Positions 33,289 to 40,558 of a stretch of 64,000 nt of DNA are shown here, piece after piece. The position numbers were made by a program, and so were the translations under genes. Every line of letters begins with the position of its first letter. Position 1 is the first letter of the stretch. The notes beneath the pieces were generated by a model. The model had not been told where the DNA came from and did not search any database. It saw only the letters and a program-made list of their open reading frames with translations. The stretch lies in the NCBI RefSeq assembly GCF_030269325.1, contig NZ_BSTD01000002.1, forward strand, positions 372,001 to 436,000. The letters run 5' to 3'. The DNA comes from Amycolatopsis sp. NBRC 101858 (lineage in GTDB: Bacteria > Actinomycetota > Actinomycetes > Mycobacteriales > Pseudonocardiaceae).

Positions 33289-34200
33289 GTGATGGAACGA
33301 GACCATACGTCAAGCGGGCCCGTTGTAACAGAGTTAACGCGAAATCAGGGCATCACCGATCTCCGCGCCCGCATCCGCGAACACTGGGACCACCTGTCCC
33401 CGGCAGCCCAAGAGGTCTGCCGCCTCCTCGGCGAAATGACCCCCGAACAGCTGCTCTACCGATCCGCCGTCGAACTGGGGACCGAAACCCGCACCAGCAA
33501 CGCCACCGTCGTCCGCACCCTGCAAACCCTCGGCTACGCCGGCCTCGCCGAACTCAAATCCGCCATCGCCCGGCCCTTCACCGACCAGACCGCACCCGAA
33601 GTCCGCGCCCGCAGCCGCGTCGAAGCGACCAAGGGGGACCTGCCGAACGTCTGGGAGATGGTCACCGCCGAATGGCTCGACCGGATCAAGCTCATGCGGG
33701 ACGGCTTCTCCGCGGACGCCTACCGCCAAGCCGTCGAACTCATGCTCGGCGCCCGCGAAATCGTGCCGTTCGGCTTCGGCGCGTCCTTCGTCGTCGCCGA
33801 ACACCTCACCTTCAAGCTCCGCCGCCTCGGCCGCCGCGCCCGCACCATCCGCTCGTCCGGCTTCGGCCTGCCCGACGACCTGCTCGGTCTCGAACGCGGC
33901 GACGTCGTCATCGCCTTCGACCCCGGCCGGATGCTGATCGACCTCGACGTGCTCCTGGACCGCGTGCGCACGGTCGGCGCACAGTGCGTGCTCGTCACGG
34001 CCGAACTGGCCGACCAGCTCAAGGACGCGGTCTCGGTCGTGCTCATCGCGCCGCACTCACCGACAGGACTGACCGGTGACGCGGCGACGGCGATGGTGGT
34101 CGCGGACGCGCTCATCCAGGGGGTCGCGGTGTCGGACGTGGAGAGCACGGTCGAGTCCTCGCACACGCTCACGACCTTGCGTCAGCAGATGGGGTTCTGA
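33289..34200 (+). CDS. RpiR family regulator with SIS domain
   Basis: 303 residues. The N-terminal ~90 residues form the RpiR-type HTH (TSNATVVRTLQTLGYAGLAE), and residues ~130-280 form a SIS domain (FGFGASFVVAEHLTFKLRRL and GDVVIAFDPGRMLIDLDVLL). SIS domains in this family sense phosphorylated metabolites. It is divergent from the eleven-gene operon that makes two small-molecule kinases, so a phosphorylated intermediate of that pathway is the likely effector (inference). The GTG at 33289 is favoured by the -10 placement; ATG 33292 is the alternative and changes one residue. Confidence 0.9.
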   Translation: MMERDHTSSGPVVTELTRNQGITDLRARIREHWDHLSPAAQEVCRLLGEMTPEQLLYRSAVELGTETRTSNATVVRTLQTLGYAGLAELKSAIARPFTDQTAPEVRARSRVEATKGDLPNVWEMVTAEWLDRIKLMRDGFSADAYRQAVELMLGAREIVPFGFGASFVVAEHLTFKLRRLGRRARTIRSSGFGLPDDLLGLERGDVVIAFDPGRMLIDLDVLLDRVRTVGAQCVLVTAELADQLKDAVSVVLIAPHSPTGLTGDAATAMVVADALIQGVAVSDVESTVESSHTLTTLRQQMGF

Positions 34201-34780
34201 GAGAGAGGCCGCCCAGCCGACTACTTGACATAATGTACATTATCGGCACTTCGGGACGTGCTGAGACAGAGAGCCAGGAGGGGTGCTGAAGGCAGGTTCC
34301 CGGGAGGTGCGTCGAGTTCGCCAGGACGGCTCCTGCTGAGGTTTTCACCCGGACGTTCTCCCGCATCGGGCCCCGGACGGCCCTGAGGGCGACCTCGGGA
34401 GGCCGCAGAAGCATCCCCTGAAGCCGCGGAGCCGATGCGCCGCCACCCGACCTCAAAACGTCACGGTGACGAAACTACGGAAGTCAGATACGGCGCAGTC
34501 AGGCGGCAGTCAGTGAAGTTGACTGTCTTGGCGACCTCCGGGCCGGCCCGCCTGAGGTGCCGCCTTAGGCAGCCTCGCGACGAGTCGAACATATGTGCGC
34601 ATCCCCGCCGTGCGTGTCGGAAGGGCGGATCCGGGCTTGGAATCGTCTCCGAGAGAGTCCGGGATCCCCCGGGAGGTCGTTCCGGACTAAACCGACATTT
34701 CATGCATAATTGCCATTATGCATGAAATGTGAGGTGACCCGGAGGCCGAAACTGTCGGTGGTGTGCTGTACAAGATCCAC
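34201..34780. other. 580-bp gene-free stretch with two palindromes
   Basis: No convincing coding region is present; short open frames here have atypical composition. Near the left end a TTGACA box (34224-34229) abuts the perfect 14-bp palindrome ATAATGTACATTAT (34230-34243). The middle part is less GC-rich than the flanks and has repeated CAGTCA words around 34498-34520. Near the right end is the 36-bp palindrome at 34695-34730. The stretch could be a recombination scar, a small RNA locus or a decayed gene; nothing decides between them. Confidence 0.55.
34695..34730. repeat. Perfect 16-4-16 palindrome beside tyrosine recombinase
   Basis: ACATTTCATGCATAAT, four bases (TGCC), then ATTATGCATGAAATGT: both 16-bp arms match exactly. 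It is strikingly AT-rich in a 72% GC context and lies 50 bp before the recombinase start. Read as 14-8-14 or 13-8-13 it resembles the layout of a tyrosine-recombinase core site (inverted arms around a short asymmetric spacer). It could instead be a strong repressor operator or a cruciform-forming terminator; no T-run follows. Confidence 0.8.
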
Positions 34781-35770
34781 ATGAAGGTTTCCGAGGCCCA
34801 GCAAGCCTTCTTCGCGGCCCGCCGGCCCCGCAAGGACTCCCCGCACACCACCGACGCCTACCGCCGTGACCTCGCCGGGATCACCACTCTCCTGGTTTCG
34901 GAGCTCGGCCGCCCGGCCGAAGACCTGGAGGTCGCCGATCTGACCGGGCCGGCCCTGCGGTCGGTGTTCGGCGCGTTCGCCGACGGGCACGCGAAGAGCT
35001 CGGTGCTGCGGGCCTGGTCGACGTGGAACCAGTTCCTGACGTTCTGCGTGGCGGACGGGCTGCTGGAGGGCAACCCGATGGGTGCGGTGGCGCGGCCGCG
35101 AACGCCGGCGTTGACGCCGAAACCGTTGCGGGGTGAGGAAACCCCGGAGCAGTTGCTGTCGGCGGCGGCCGCGGGTTCGCGGCGCGCGCGGGATCCGTGG
35201 CCGGAGCGGGACGTGCTGGTGATCGCGCTGGGGCTGGTGGCGGGGTTGCGGGCGGCGGAGATGCGGGCGCTGACGGCGCGGTCGCTGGTGGGGCGCGCGG
35301 GTGAGCTGCGGTTGCACGTGAAGGGGAAGGGCAGCCGGGATCGGTCGATTCCGGTGCAGCCGGTGCTGGCGGAGCTGATCGAGCGGTACCGGGAGTCGTG
35401 CCGAGTGCGGTTTTCGAGTGTGCGGTTCTCCCCTGGTTCGCCGTTGCTGCTGGACCGGGCGGGTGAGCCGATCGGGCGGGGTGCGCTGGAGTACCTGGTG
35501 AAGTCGTGTTATCGGGGGGCGGGGTTGCACGACCGGGTGCCGGTGGGGGCGAATCTGCACGCGTTGCGGCACACGTTCGCGACGCGGTTGGCGGAGGACG
35601 GGGCGACGGCTTCGGAGATCATGGCGTTGCTGGGGCACGCGAGTTTGGCGACGAGCCAGAACTACATCGAGGCGACGGGGCGGGAGCAGCGGGCGGCGGC
35701 GGCGAGCAACCGGACTTACCGGGCGTTGGACGGGTTGGGTCCTGGGGGTGATCCGTCGAGGCCGGCGTAG
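34781..35770 (+). CDS. Tyrosine recombinase/integrase
   Basis: 329 residues from ATG 34781 (GTG 34763 would add six). An N-terminal SAM-like core-binding domain (about 5-105) is followed by the catalytic domain. All catalytic residues are visible: R157 (GLRAAEM), K183 (KGKGS), H260 and R263 (HALRHTFATRL), H286 (LLGHAS) and nucleophile Y295 (SQNYIE). The protein is XerC/D-like in size. Neither start has a good ribosome-binding site. It is not accompanied by excisionase or phage genes. The perfect palindrome just upstream may be its recombination site. The last 55 bp overlap the convergent prenyltransferase gene. Confidence 0.9.
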   Translation: MKVSEAQQAFFAARRPRKDSPHTTDAYRRDLAGITTLLVSELGRPAEDLEVADLTGPALRSVFGAFADGHAKSSVLRAWSTWNQFLTFCVADGLLEGNPMGAVARPRTPALTPKPLRGEETPEQLLSAAAAGSRRARDPWPERDVLVIALGLVAGLRAAEMRALTARSLVGRAGELRLHVKGKGSRDRSIPVQPVLAELIERYRESCRVRFSSVRFSPGSPLLLDRAGEPIGRGALEYLVKSCYRGAGLHDRVPVGANLHALRHTFATRLAEDGATASEIMALLGHASLATSQNYIEATGREQRAAAASNRTYRALDGLGPGGDPSRPA

Positions 35771-36759
35771 ATGGTGACGACGGGGTCGTCGGGTTGTTTG
35801 TAGCTGAGCCAGCTGAGCCGGCGGCCTCGGGTGAGGTCGGGTCCGGAGATCGCGGTGGCGAGGGCGTGGAAGCGGTCGGGGGCGATGCCGGAGATCTCCA
35901 GGAGGTCCAGGACGCGCGTGGCGGCTTCGGCGTCGTTGGCGACGTTCGGGTCGAGCGGGCAGTACAGGGTGGCGGAGGTGGGGTGGGGTCGGTTCCCCTG
36001 GAACGCCAGGCAGGTCATGGGGGCTTTCGCGAGGGTCGAGTCGCCGTAGACGCGGGTGAGGATCTTGGTGAAGAGGTCGGGCTGGTGGTCCTCGGCCAGG
36101 GCTGCGATCCGCTCGAGTTCGGCCGGTTCGCAGCCGGTGTGGCGGAGGTAGAGCTTCACCCTGGCTTCGGGTGACGCGCTGAGGTCGAGCGCGAAGACGG
36201 CGATCTCGCGGTGCGGCGAGGCGGACCAGCCGGTGCCCAGGTGTTCGTCGAGCTGGGCCCAGGGTTCGCTCAGCCCGAGGCGGTGCATGGCTTCTCCGAC
36301 GGTCTGGTGCGGCTGTCCCCCGGCGGCGGGGTTCAGGTAGACCTTGAACAACGGCCCGGCCGGGCGGAACGCGGTCGCGCAGAACATCGAGAACAGGCCG
36401 CCTGCGGGCGCGAAGAGGTCCTCGATGAGGCGCAGCCTGGTCGTGTCGCCGGGGAGCCGCCGCACGAAGTGGTGTTCGGTCAGGCGCGCGGGGGTGTCCT
36501 GTGGTTCGAAGCCCATTCGCGGTTCCACGCCGGTTCGGGTCATCGCGAAGGAGAATTCGACGGGTGAGCCGTCGTTCGCGGCGAACGAGTGGTGGTCGTC
36601 GAACTCGGTGACGGGCCGGCTCGCCCAGTCGCCCATCAGGGAGGTCGCGAAGCCGGCGTGGTGCACGCCGAGGGCCTGGAGGTGCGCGGTGACGACGTCC
36701 CGGTAGGTGGGCGTGCCGGCATTGTCGACGCTCGCCCATGCCCTCGCGCGTTCCGCCAT
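35716..36759 (-). CDS. DMATS-type aromatic prenyltransferase
   Basis: 347 residues of the dimethylallyltryptophan-synthase-like ABBA family, as found in bacterial indole prenyltransferases. The alternating beta-strand motifs that line the barrel and bind diphosphate are visible: FKVYLNP, VKLYLRHTG, SATLYCPLDP and VTIYAGLDG, plus an N-terminal segment with EFSFAMTRTG. Such soluble, metal-independent enzymes attach dimethylallyl or longer prenyl groups to tryptophan, indoles or cyclic dipeptides. GGGGAGAAGG precedes the ATG. No tryptophanase, flavin monooxygenase or peptide synthase gene is adjacent, so acceptor and final product are unknown. Its 3' end overlaps a recombinase gene by 55 bp. Confidence 0.85.
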   Translation of the reverse strand: MAERARAWASVDNAGTPTYRDVVTAHLQALGVHHAGFATSLMGDWASRPVTEFDDHHSFAANDGSPVEFSFAMTRTGVEPRMGFEPQDTPARLTEHHFVRRLPGDTTRLRLIEDLFAPAGGLFSMFCATAFRPAGPLFKVYLNPAAGGQPHQTVGEAMHRLGLSEPWAQLDEHLGTGWSASPHREIAVFALDLSASPEARVKLYLRHTGCEPAELERIAALAEDHQPDLFTKILTRVYGDSTLAKAPMTCLAFQGNRPHPTSATLYCPLDPNVANDAEAATRVLDLLEISGIAPDRFHALATAISGPDLTRGRRLSWLSYKQPDDPVVTIYAGLDGSPPGPNPSNAR

Positions 36760-36838
36760 TCGCCTTCTCCCCCACGTTCAGCTCGTCAACGGACACCGAG
36801 CGTCAGGGTTTCAGGCGTGGGTGGCCGGGGGTGATCCT

Positions 36839-36852
36839 TTGCGTACAGGCAA
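36839..36852. promoter_or_regulatory. Short dyad upstream of prenyltransferase
   Basis: TTGC-N6-GCAA is a small inverted repeat about 80 bp before the prenyltransferase start, in the 140-bp gap with the zinc-finger gene. The gap otherwise shows nothing clear. The arms are only 4 bp, so this is a weak operator candidate. Confidence 0.3.
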
Positions 36853-36899
36853 GGTGACGGGGTGTGCAAGATCTGCACGAATGTGCTCGGTGGTGCCGG

Positions 36900-37313
36900 T
36901 CAGCGGAGCTGTTCGAGATCCTTCGCGGCGCGGGCGATTTCGGCGGCGAGTCCGCGCAGTTCGCGGGTGTCGGCGCCGTCGTCGGCCGCGGTGACGATGT
37001 CTTCGGCGGCGCACCGGAGCTGGAAGAGCCGGTCCTGGAGGGCGGCGACCTCGGTGTCGGACAGCACGACGGCGTCTTCGGGCAGGCCGCTGCGCTGCAG
37101 TGCGGTCCGTCGCTCGTAGGCGCGCTGGCGGCAGGACTGGCCGCAGTAGCGGCGCCGGCGGCCGACGTTGCCGCCTTCGGGGAGACGCCGGCCACACCAG
37201 CCGCAGTGGCGGGGCGCGCCGCGGCGTCCCGGAACGAGCTCTACCGGGGCGGGCTGGGTCAGTTCGGCGGCTTCCCTCACCCCGGAGACCCTAGCTGGCC
37301 ATCGATTGCTCAT
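36900..37313 (-). CDS. Small Cys-rich zinc-ribbon protein of unknown function
   Basis: 137 residues. A CGWCGRRLP pair followed by RRRRYCGQSCRQRAYERR gives four cysteines in a C-x2-C...C-x3-C arrangement, a probable zinc ribbon. This pattern is common in small actinobacterial proteins and may bind nucleic acid. The C-terminal half is a predicted helix-coil (LQDRLFQLRCAAEDIVTAAD) that may form a coiled coil. The ATG at 37313 lies 9 bp from another potential start on the opposite strand. No specific function can be given. Confidence 0.75.
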   Translation of the reverse strand: MSNRWPARVSGVREAAELTQPAPVELVPGRRGAPRHCGWCGRRLPEGGNVGRRRRYCGQSCRQRAYERRTALQRSGLPEDAVVLSDTEVAALQDRLFQLRCAAEDIVTAADDGADTRELRGLAAEIARAAKDLEQLR

Positions 37314-37346
37314 GCCGGGGTCATGGCGGAAGGGCACACTTGGGGG

Positions 37347-38138
37347 ATGCAGGCGTCGTTTCCGTACCTGGCCGATCCGCTCCCCCGTGCTTTCGCGCAC
37401 CGGGGGTGGCACCTCGACGAGCTCGACGGGCTCGAGAACTCGCTGCCGGCGTTCCGGCGGGCGTGCGAGGAGGGGTACCGGTACCTCGAGACGGACGTGC
37501 ACGCGACGGCGGACGGTGTGGTGGTCGTGCACCACGACGCGCGGTTGGACCGGACGACGGACGGGTCGGGGCCGATCGCGACGCAGACGTGGGAGCAGCT
37601 GAAGAACGTCAAGGTCGGCGGGAAGGCTCCGCTGTCGCGGCTGGAGGACGTGCTGGAGGAGCTGCCGAACGCGCGGTTCAACATCGATGTGAAGGCGGAT
37701 CAGGCGGTGACGCCGTTCGTGGAGGTGCTGGAGCGGACGAAGGCGCACGACCGGGTGGCCGCGGCGGCGTTTTCGGACGCGCGGCTGGTGCGGTTGCGGA
37801 AGCTGGCGGGGCCGAAGCTGGTGACGGCGATGGGACCGCGGTCGGCGTTCGCGCTGTGGGCGCGGGGGAAGCTGCCGCTGCTCCCCCTCGGGCGGCTGGT
37901 GCTGGGGGCGATGGCGCAGGTGCCGGTGCGCCAGGGTGCGTTGCGGGTGGTGGACAAGGCGTTCCTGTCGATCGCCGGCCGGTCCGGGATCGAGGTGCAC
38001 ACGTGGACCATCGACGATCCGGCGGAGATGCGGATGTTGCTGGACCTGGGGGTGCACGGGATCGTGACGGACCGGCCGGACCTGCTGCGCGAGGTGCTGA
38101 TCGAGCGTGGCTCCTGGCCGCGGTCGCAGGAGCCGTGA
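37347..38138 (+). CDS. Glycerophosphodiester phosphodiesterase
   Basis: 263 residues of the GDPD/PLC-like TIM-barrel family, which hydrolyses glycerophosphodiesters to glycerol-3-phosphate and an alcohol. Catalytic features are FAHRGWH with the first His and Arg, GLENSLPAF with the metal-ligand Glu, and YLETDVHATADGVVVVHHD with Glu, Asp and the general-acid His. WTIDDPAEMRMLLDLGVHGI near the C-terminus is also typical. ATG 37347 is preferred because homologues begin about here; ATG 37323 would add eight residues. No signal peptide, so cytoplasmic lipid-headgroup recycling is likely. Confidence 0.9.
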   Translation: MQASFPYLADPLPRAFAHRGWHLDELDGLENSLPAFRRACEEGYRYLETDVHATADGVVVVHHDARLDRTTDGSGPIATQTWEQLKNVKVGGKAPLSRLEDVLEELPNARFNIDVKADQAVTPFVEVLERTKAHDRVAAAAFSDARLVRLRKLAGPKLVTAMGPRSAFALWARGKLPLLPLGRLVLGAMAQVPVRQGALRVVDKAFLSIAGRSGIEVHTWTIDDPAEMRMLLDLGVHGIVTDRPDLLREVLIERGSWPRSQEP

Positions 38139-38141
38139 GGG

Positions 38142-38810
38142 TCAGCGGGGTGGTTTGCCGTTCCAGGCGGCGTCCCAGGTCTTGGGGCCGAGCAGGCCGC
38201 TGTCCTTGATGCCGTTGGCGCGCTGGAGGTCGAGGACCGCGGTGCGGGTCTTCTCGTAGTAGCAGCCGGTGCCGGTGAAGCCGTAGCCGAAGGCGTTCAT
38301 GCGCAGCTGGAAGGTCTTGAGCGGGGCGGCGCAGTCGCCGTACTGGTAGACGACGCCGGGCCACGCCGGTTTGCCGCTCGGGGGCGGTGGGGTGGGTGCG
38401 GGGGAGGGTCCGCCGCCGATGTAGGCGGAGTCGGCGTAGGTGGGGACGCGCTTGCTGCGGGCGTCGGCGTCGCCGGCGAGCTTGAGCATGCCGGCGCACT
38501 GCCAGGGTTGCCAGCCGCGCATGCGGTAGAGGTAGAGGGCCCGGTAGTCCTGTTCGGACGGTGCGGCCTGGTCGGGACGGCCGGCGCCGCCGACGCTGCG
38601 CCAGGTGGGCAGGTCGAACTGGTAGGCGCCGTAGTAGCCGTTGCCGGTGTTGGTGGCGTAGCGGCCGCTCGACTCGCACATGCGGAGCTTGGCCCAGGCC
38701 GTGGTCGCGGGGTCCGCGGAGGCGACGGCGGGAACGGTGAGCTGCAGACCCAAGGCGGCGATGGCGAGAAGGACGATTCTCGCGGTGGTGCGTCTCCGGT
38801 TCTGGATCAT
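38142..38810 (-). CDS. Resuscitation-promoting-factor-like secreted transglycosylase
   Basis: 222 residues. A signal peptide (RIVLLAIAALGLQLTVPAVA-SA) is followed by the Rpf domain, with WAKLRMCESSGRYATNTGNG carrying the catalytic Glu and YGAYQFDLPTWRSVGG, WQPWQCAG closing it. After a Pro-rich linker comes a C-terminal peptidoglycan-binding-like domain (TFQLRMNAFGYGFTGTGCYY to LLGPKTWDAAW). Such enzymes cleave peptidoglycan during spore germination or resuscitation in actinomycetes. The ATG at 38810 is chosen because the signal peptide starts there; longer in-frame readings would extend into the promoter. Confidence 0.9.
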   Translation of the reverse strand: MIQNRRRTTARIVLLAIAALGLQLTVPAVASADPATTAWAKLRMCESSGRYATNTGNGYYGAYQFDLPTWRSVGGAGRPDQAAPSEQDYRALYLYRMRGWQPWQCAGMLKLAGDADARSKRVPTYADSAYIGGGPSPAPTPPPPSGKPAWPGVVYQYGDCAAPLKTFQLRMNAFGYGFTGTGCYYEKTRTAVLDLQRANGIKDSGLLGPKTWDAAWNGKPPR

Positions 38811-38827
38811 GGGAGCACAGTAGGAGC

Positions 38828-38852
38828 GTGTCCCACTGACCACAAGGGACAC
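38828..38852. promoter_or_regulatory. Dyad in the promoter region of the Rpf-like gene
   Basis: GTGTCCC-N11-GGGACAC is a perfect 7-bp inverted repeat starting 18 bp upstream of the Rpf-like start. Most of the 245-bp divergent gap is otherwise unremarkable, with repeated CACACG/CACACT words. It could be a repressor site near the transcription start. Confidence 0.5.
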
Positions 38853-39055
38853 ACTGCCCGCCTGAGTCTCACACGAAACACTGTTCACACGAGTCAGCGA
38901 CACGCGGTCACGCGCGGTCGGTGATTGCCCCGGAAGTGGCGGATGAGCACGAAGCGACAAAGCGGACACGGTTCGGGTGGTCTGGTCCCCCGGGTCGCGA
39001 TGCCCCCAGTAGTCTCCGCGCTGACCTGCTGGTTTTCGAGGTGAAGGAGCCGTGG

Positions 39056-40456
39056 ATGACGCTGGCCGGGACGCGCTCGAGCAAGCGCGAGCGGTGGGGC
39101 TGGTATTTCTACGACTGGGCTAATTCGCCGTTCTATTCGTCGACGACGACGGTGTTCGGCGCCCTCTCGATGAGCACGATCGCGGCCGCGGACGCGAAGT
39201 CGAACTTCACCCTTAACGGGGACCGCGCCTGCCTCGACGCGGCCGGCAAGACCGACACGCTCCACAACTGCGACGTGACGTTGTTCGGGCTGCACTTCCC
39301 CGCCGGTTCGGTGTGGGGTTACCTGCTGTCGGTGGCGACGGTGGTGCAGGTGCTGGTGCTGCCGATCGCGGGTGCGGTGGCCGACCGCAGCCACAACAAG
39401 CGCCGGATCCTGGCCGGGTTCGCGTTCCTGGGGGCGGCGGCCGCGGCGGCGATGTTCTTCTTCGCCGGTTCGGACTGGCAGCTGGGCGTGGTGCTGTTCA
39501 TCATCGCGAACATCGGCTACGGCGGTTCGCTGGTCGTCTACTACTCGTTCCTGGTCGACATCGGCGGGCCGGACGAGCGGGACGACATCTCGGCGAAGGG
39601 CTGGGCGTTCGGGTACCTGGGCGGCGGGCTGGCGCTGGCGTTGCAGCTGGGGTTCTACCTCGGGCACGACACGTTCGGGGTCAGCAAGGACCTCGCGGTG
39701 CAGATCTGTTTCCTGACCTCGGGGTTGTGGTGGGCGTTGTTCACGGTGCCGGCGGTGCGGGCGCTCCCCCGCCGGCACACGCCGGTCGACGTCGCGCCGG
39801 GGGCGTCGGTGCTGCGCGCGGGTTTCACGGAGCTGCGGCAGACGATCGTGGCGGCGAAGGCGTACCCGTTGACGCTGGCGTTCCTGGGCAGCTACCTGGT
39901 CTTCACCGACGGGATCAACACCGTGGTCACGGTGTCGGCGCAGTACGGGAAGGACGAGCTGGGGTTCGGCAACGAGGTCCTGATCGTGACGATCCTGGTG
40001 ATCCAGTTCGTGGCGTACTTGGGTGGCACGCTGCACGGGCTGGTGGCGCGGCGGGTCGGGGCGAAGCGGACGATCCTGGGCAGCCTGGTGCTGTGGGTGG
40101 TGGTGCTGGCCGGGGCGTACTTCGTGCAGCCGAAGCAGCTGGTGCAGTTCCTCGCGGTGGCGGTGGGGATCGGGCTGGTGCTGGGGGGAACGAACGCGTT
40201 GTCGCGGTCGTTGTTCAGCCAGATGATCCCGGCGGGCAAGGACGCGCAGTACTACTCGCTCTACGTCGTGGGCGAGCGGGGGACGTCGTGGCTGGGTCCG
40301 CTGCTGTTCGCCGGGGTCGGGCAGGCGACGGGGTCGTTCCGGCTGGCGATCATCGCGCTGGTGATCTTCTTCGCGGCGGGGCTGGTGCTGGTGTGGCTGG
40401 TGCCGGTGCGGCGGGCGATCGTGGCGGCGGGCAACACCCCGCCGGAGGTCCTGTGA
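39056..40456 (+). CDS. MFS transporter of the Atg22/UMF1 family
   Basis: 466 residues with about 12 membrane helices. The family's signature near the N-terminus, WGWYFYDWANSPFYSSTTTV, is clear, as are ADRSHNKRRILAG after helix 3 and the long loop followed by VGAKRTILGSLVLW. Fungal Atg22 exports amino acids from the vacuole; bacterial members have no firm substrate. The ATG at 39056 has GAAGGAG upstream and is preferred over a longer in-frame reading from 38921. It is divergent from the Rpf-like gene. Confidence 0.9.
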   Translation: MTLAGTRSSKRERWGWYFYDWANSPFYSSTTTVFGALSMSTIAAADAKSNFTLNGDRACLDAAGKTDTLHNCDVTLFGLHFPAGSVWGYLLSVATVVQVLVLPIAGAVADRSHNKRRILAGFAFLGAAAAAAMFFFAGSDWQLGVVLFIIANIGYGGSLVVYYSFLVDIGGPDERDDISAKGWAFGYLGGGLALALQLGFYLGHDTFGVSKDLAVQICFLTSGLWWALFTVPAVRALPRRHTPVDVAPGASVLRAGFTELRQTIVAAKAYPLTLAFLGSYLVFTDGINTVVTVSAQYGKDELGFGNEVLIVTILVIQFVAYLGGTLHGLVARRVGAKRTILGSLVLWVVVLAGAYFVQPKQLVQFLAVAVGIGLVLGGTNALSRSLFSQMIPAGKDAQYYSLYVVGERGTSWLGPLLFAGVGQATGSFRLAIIALVIFFAAGLVLVWLVPVRRAIVAAGNTPPEVL

Positions 40457-40522
40457 CGGCCTTCGTTCGACTGTCACGCGGAGTGCTGTGACAGTCTCAC
40501 GCCGTGTTGTACCGGGCTGTCC

Positions 40523-40549
40523 TGGACGAGTGTCCAGTCACCGATAGGG
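40523..40549 (+). promoter_or_regulatory. Putative tdk promoter region
   Basis: A TGGAC-N4-GTCCA dyad (40523-40536) precedes a -10-like TAGGGT (40544-40549). The tdk GTG follows nine bases later without a ribosome-binding site, suggesting a leaderless transcript. The -35 is not clear. Confidence 0.45.
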
Positions 40550-40558
40550 TCGGGTGTC

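Noticed and set aside
34435..34725. A 96-codon open frame in the gene-free stretch before the recombinase
   Set aside because: It has an Arg/Cys-rich unstructured translation, no ribosome-binding site and ends inside the perfect palindrome.
34695..34730. Chromosome dimer resolution (dif) site
   Set aside because: The sequence is a perfect 16-4-16 palindrome rather than the asymmetric 11-6-11 dif layout, and it does not match dif sequences I know from actinomycetes.
34781..35770. Prophage or integrative element anchored at the recombinase
   Set aside because: No attachment-site duplication, tRNA gene, excisionase, replication or phage structural gene lies around it, and the injection-system genes are 15 kb away behind housekeeping genes.
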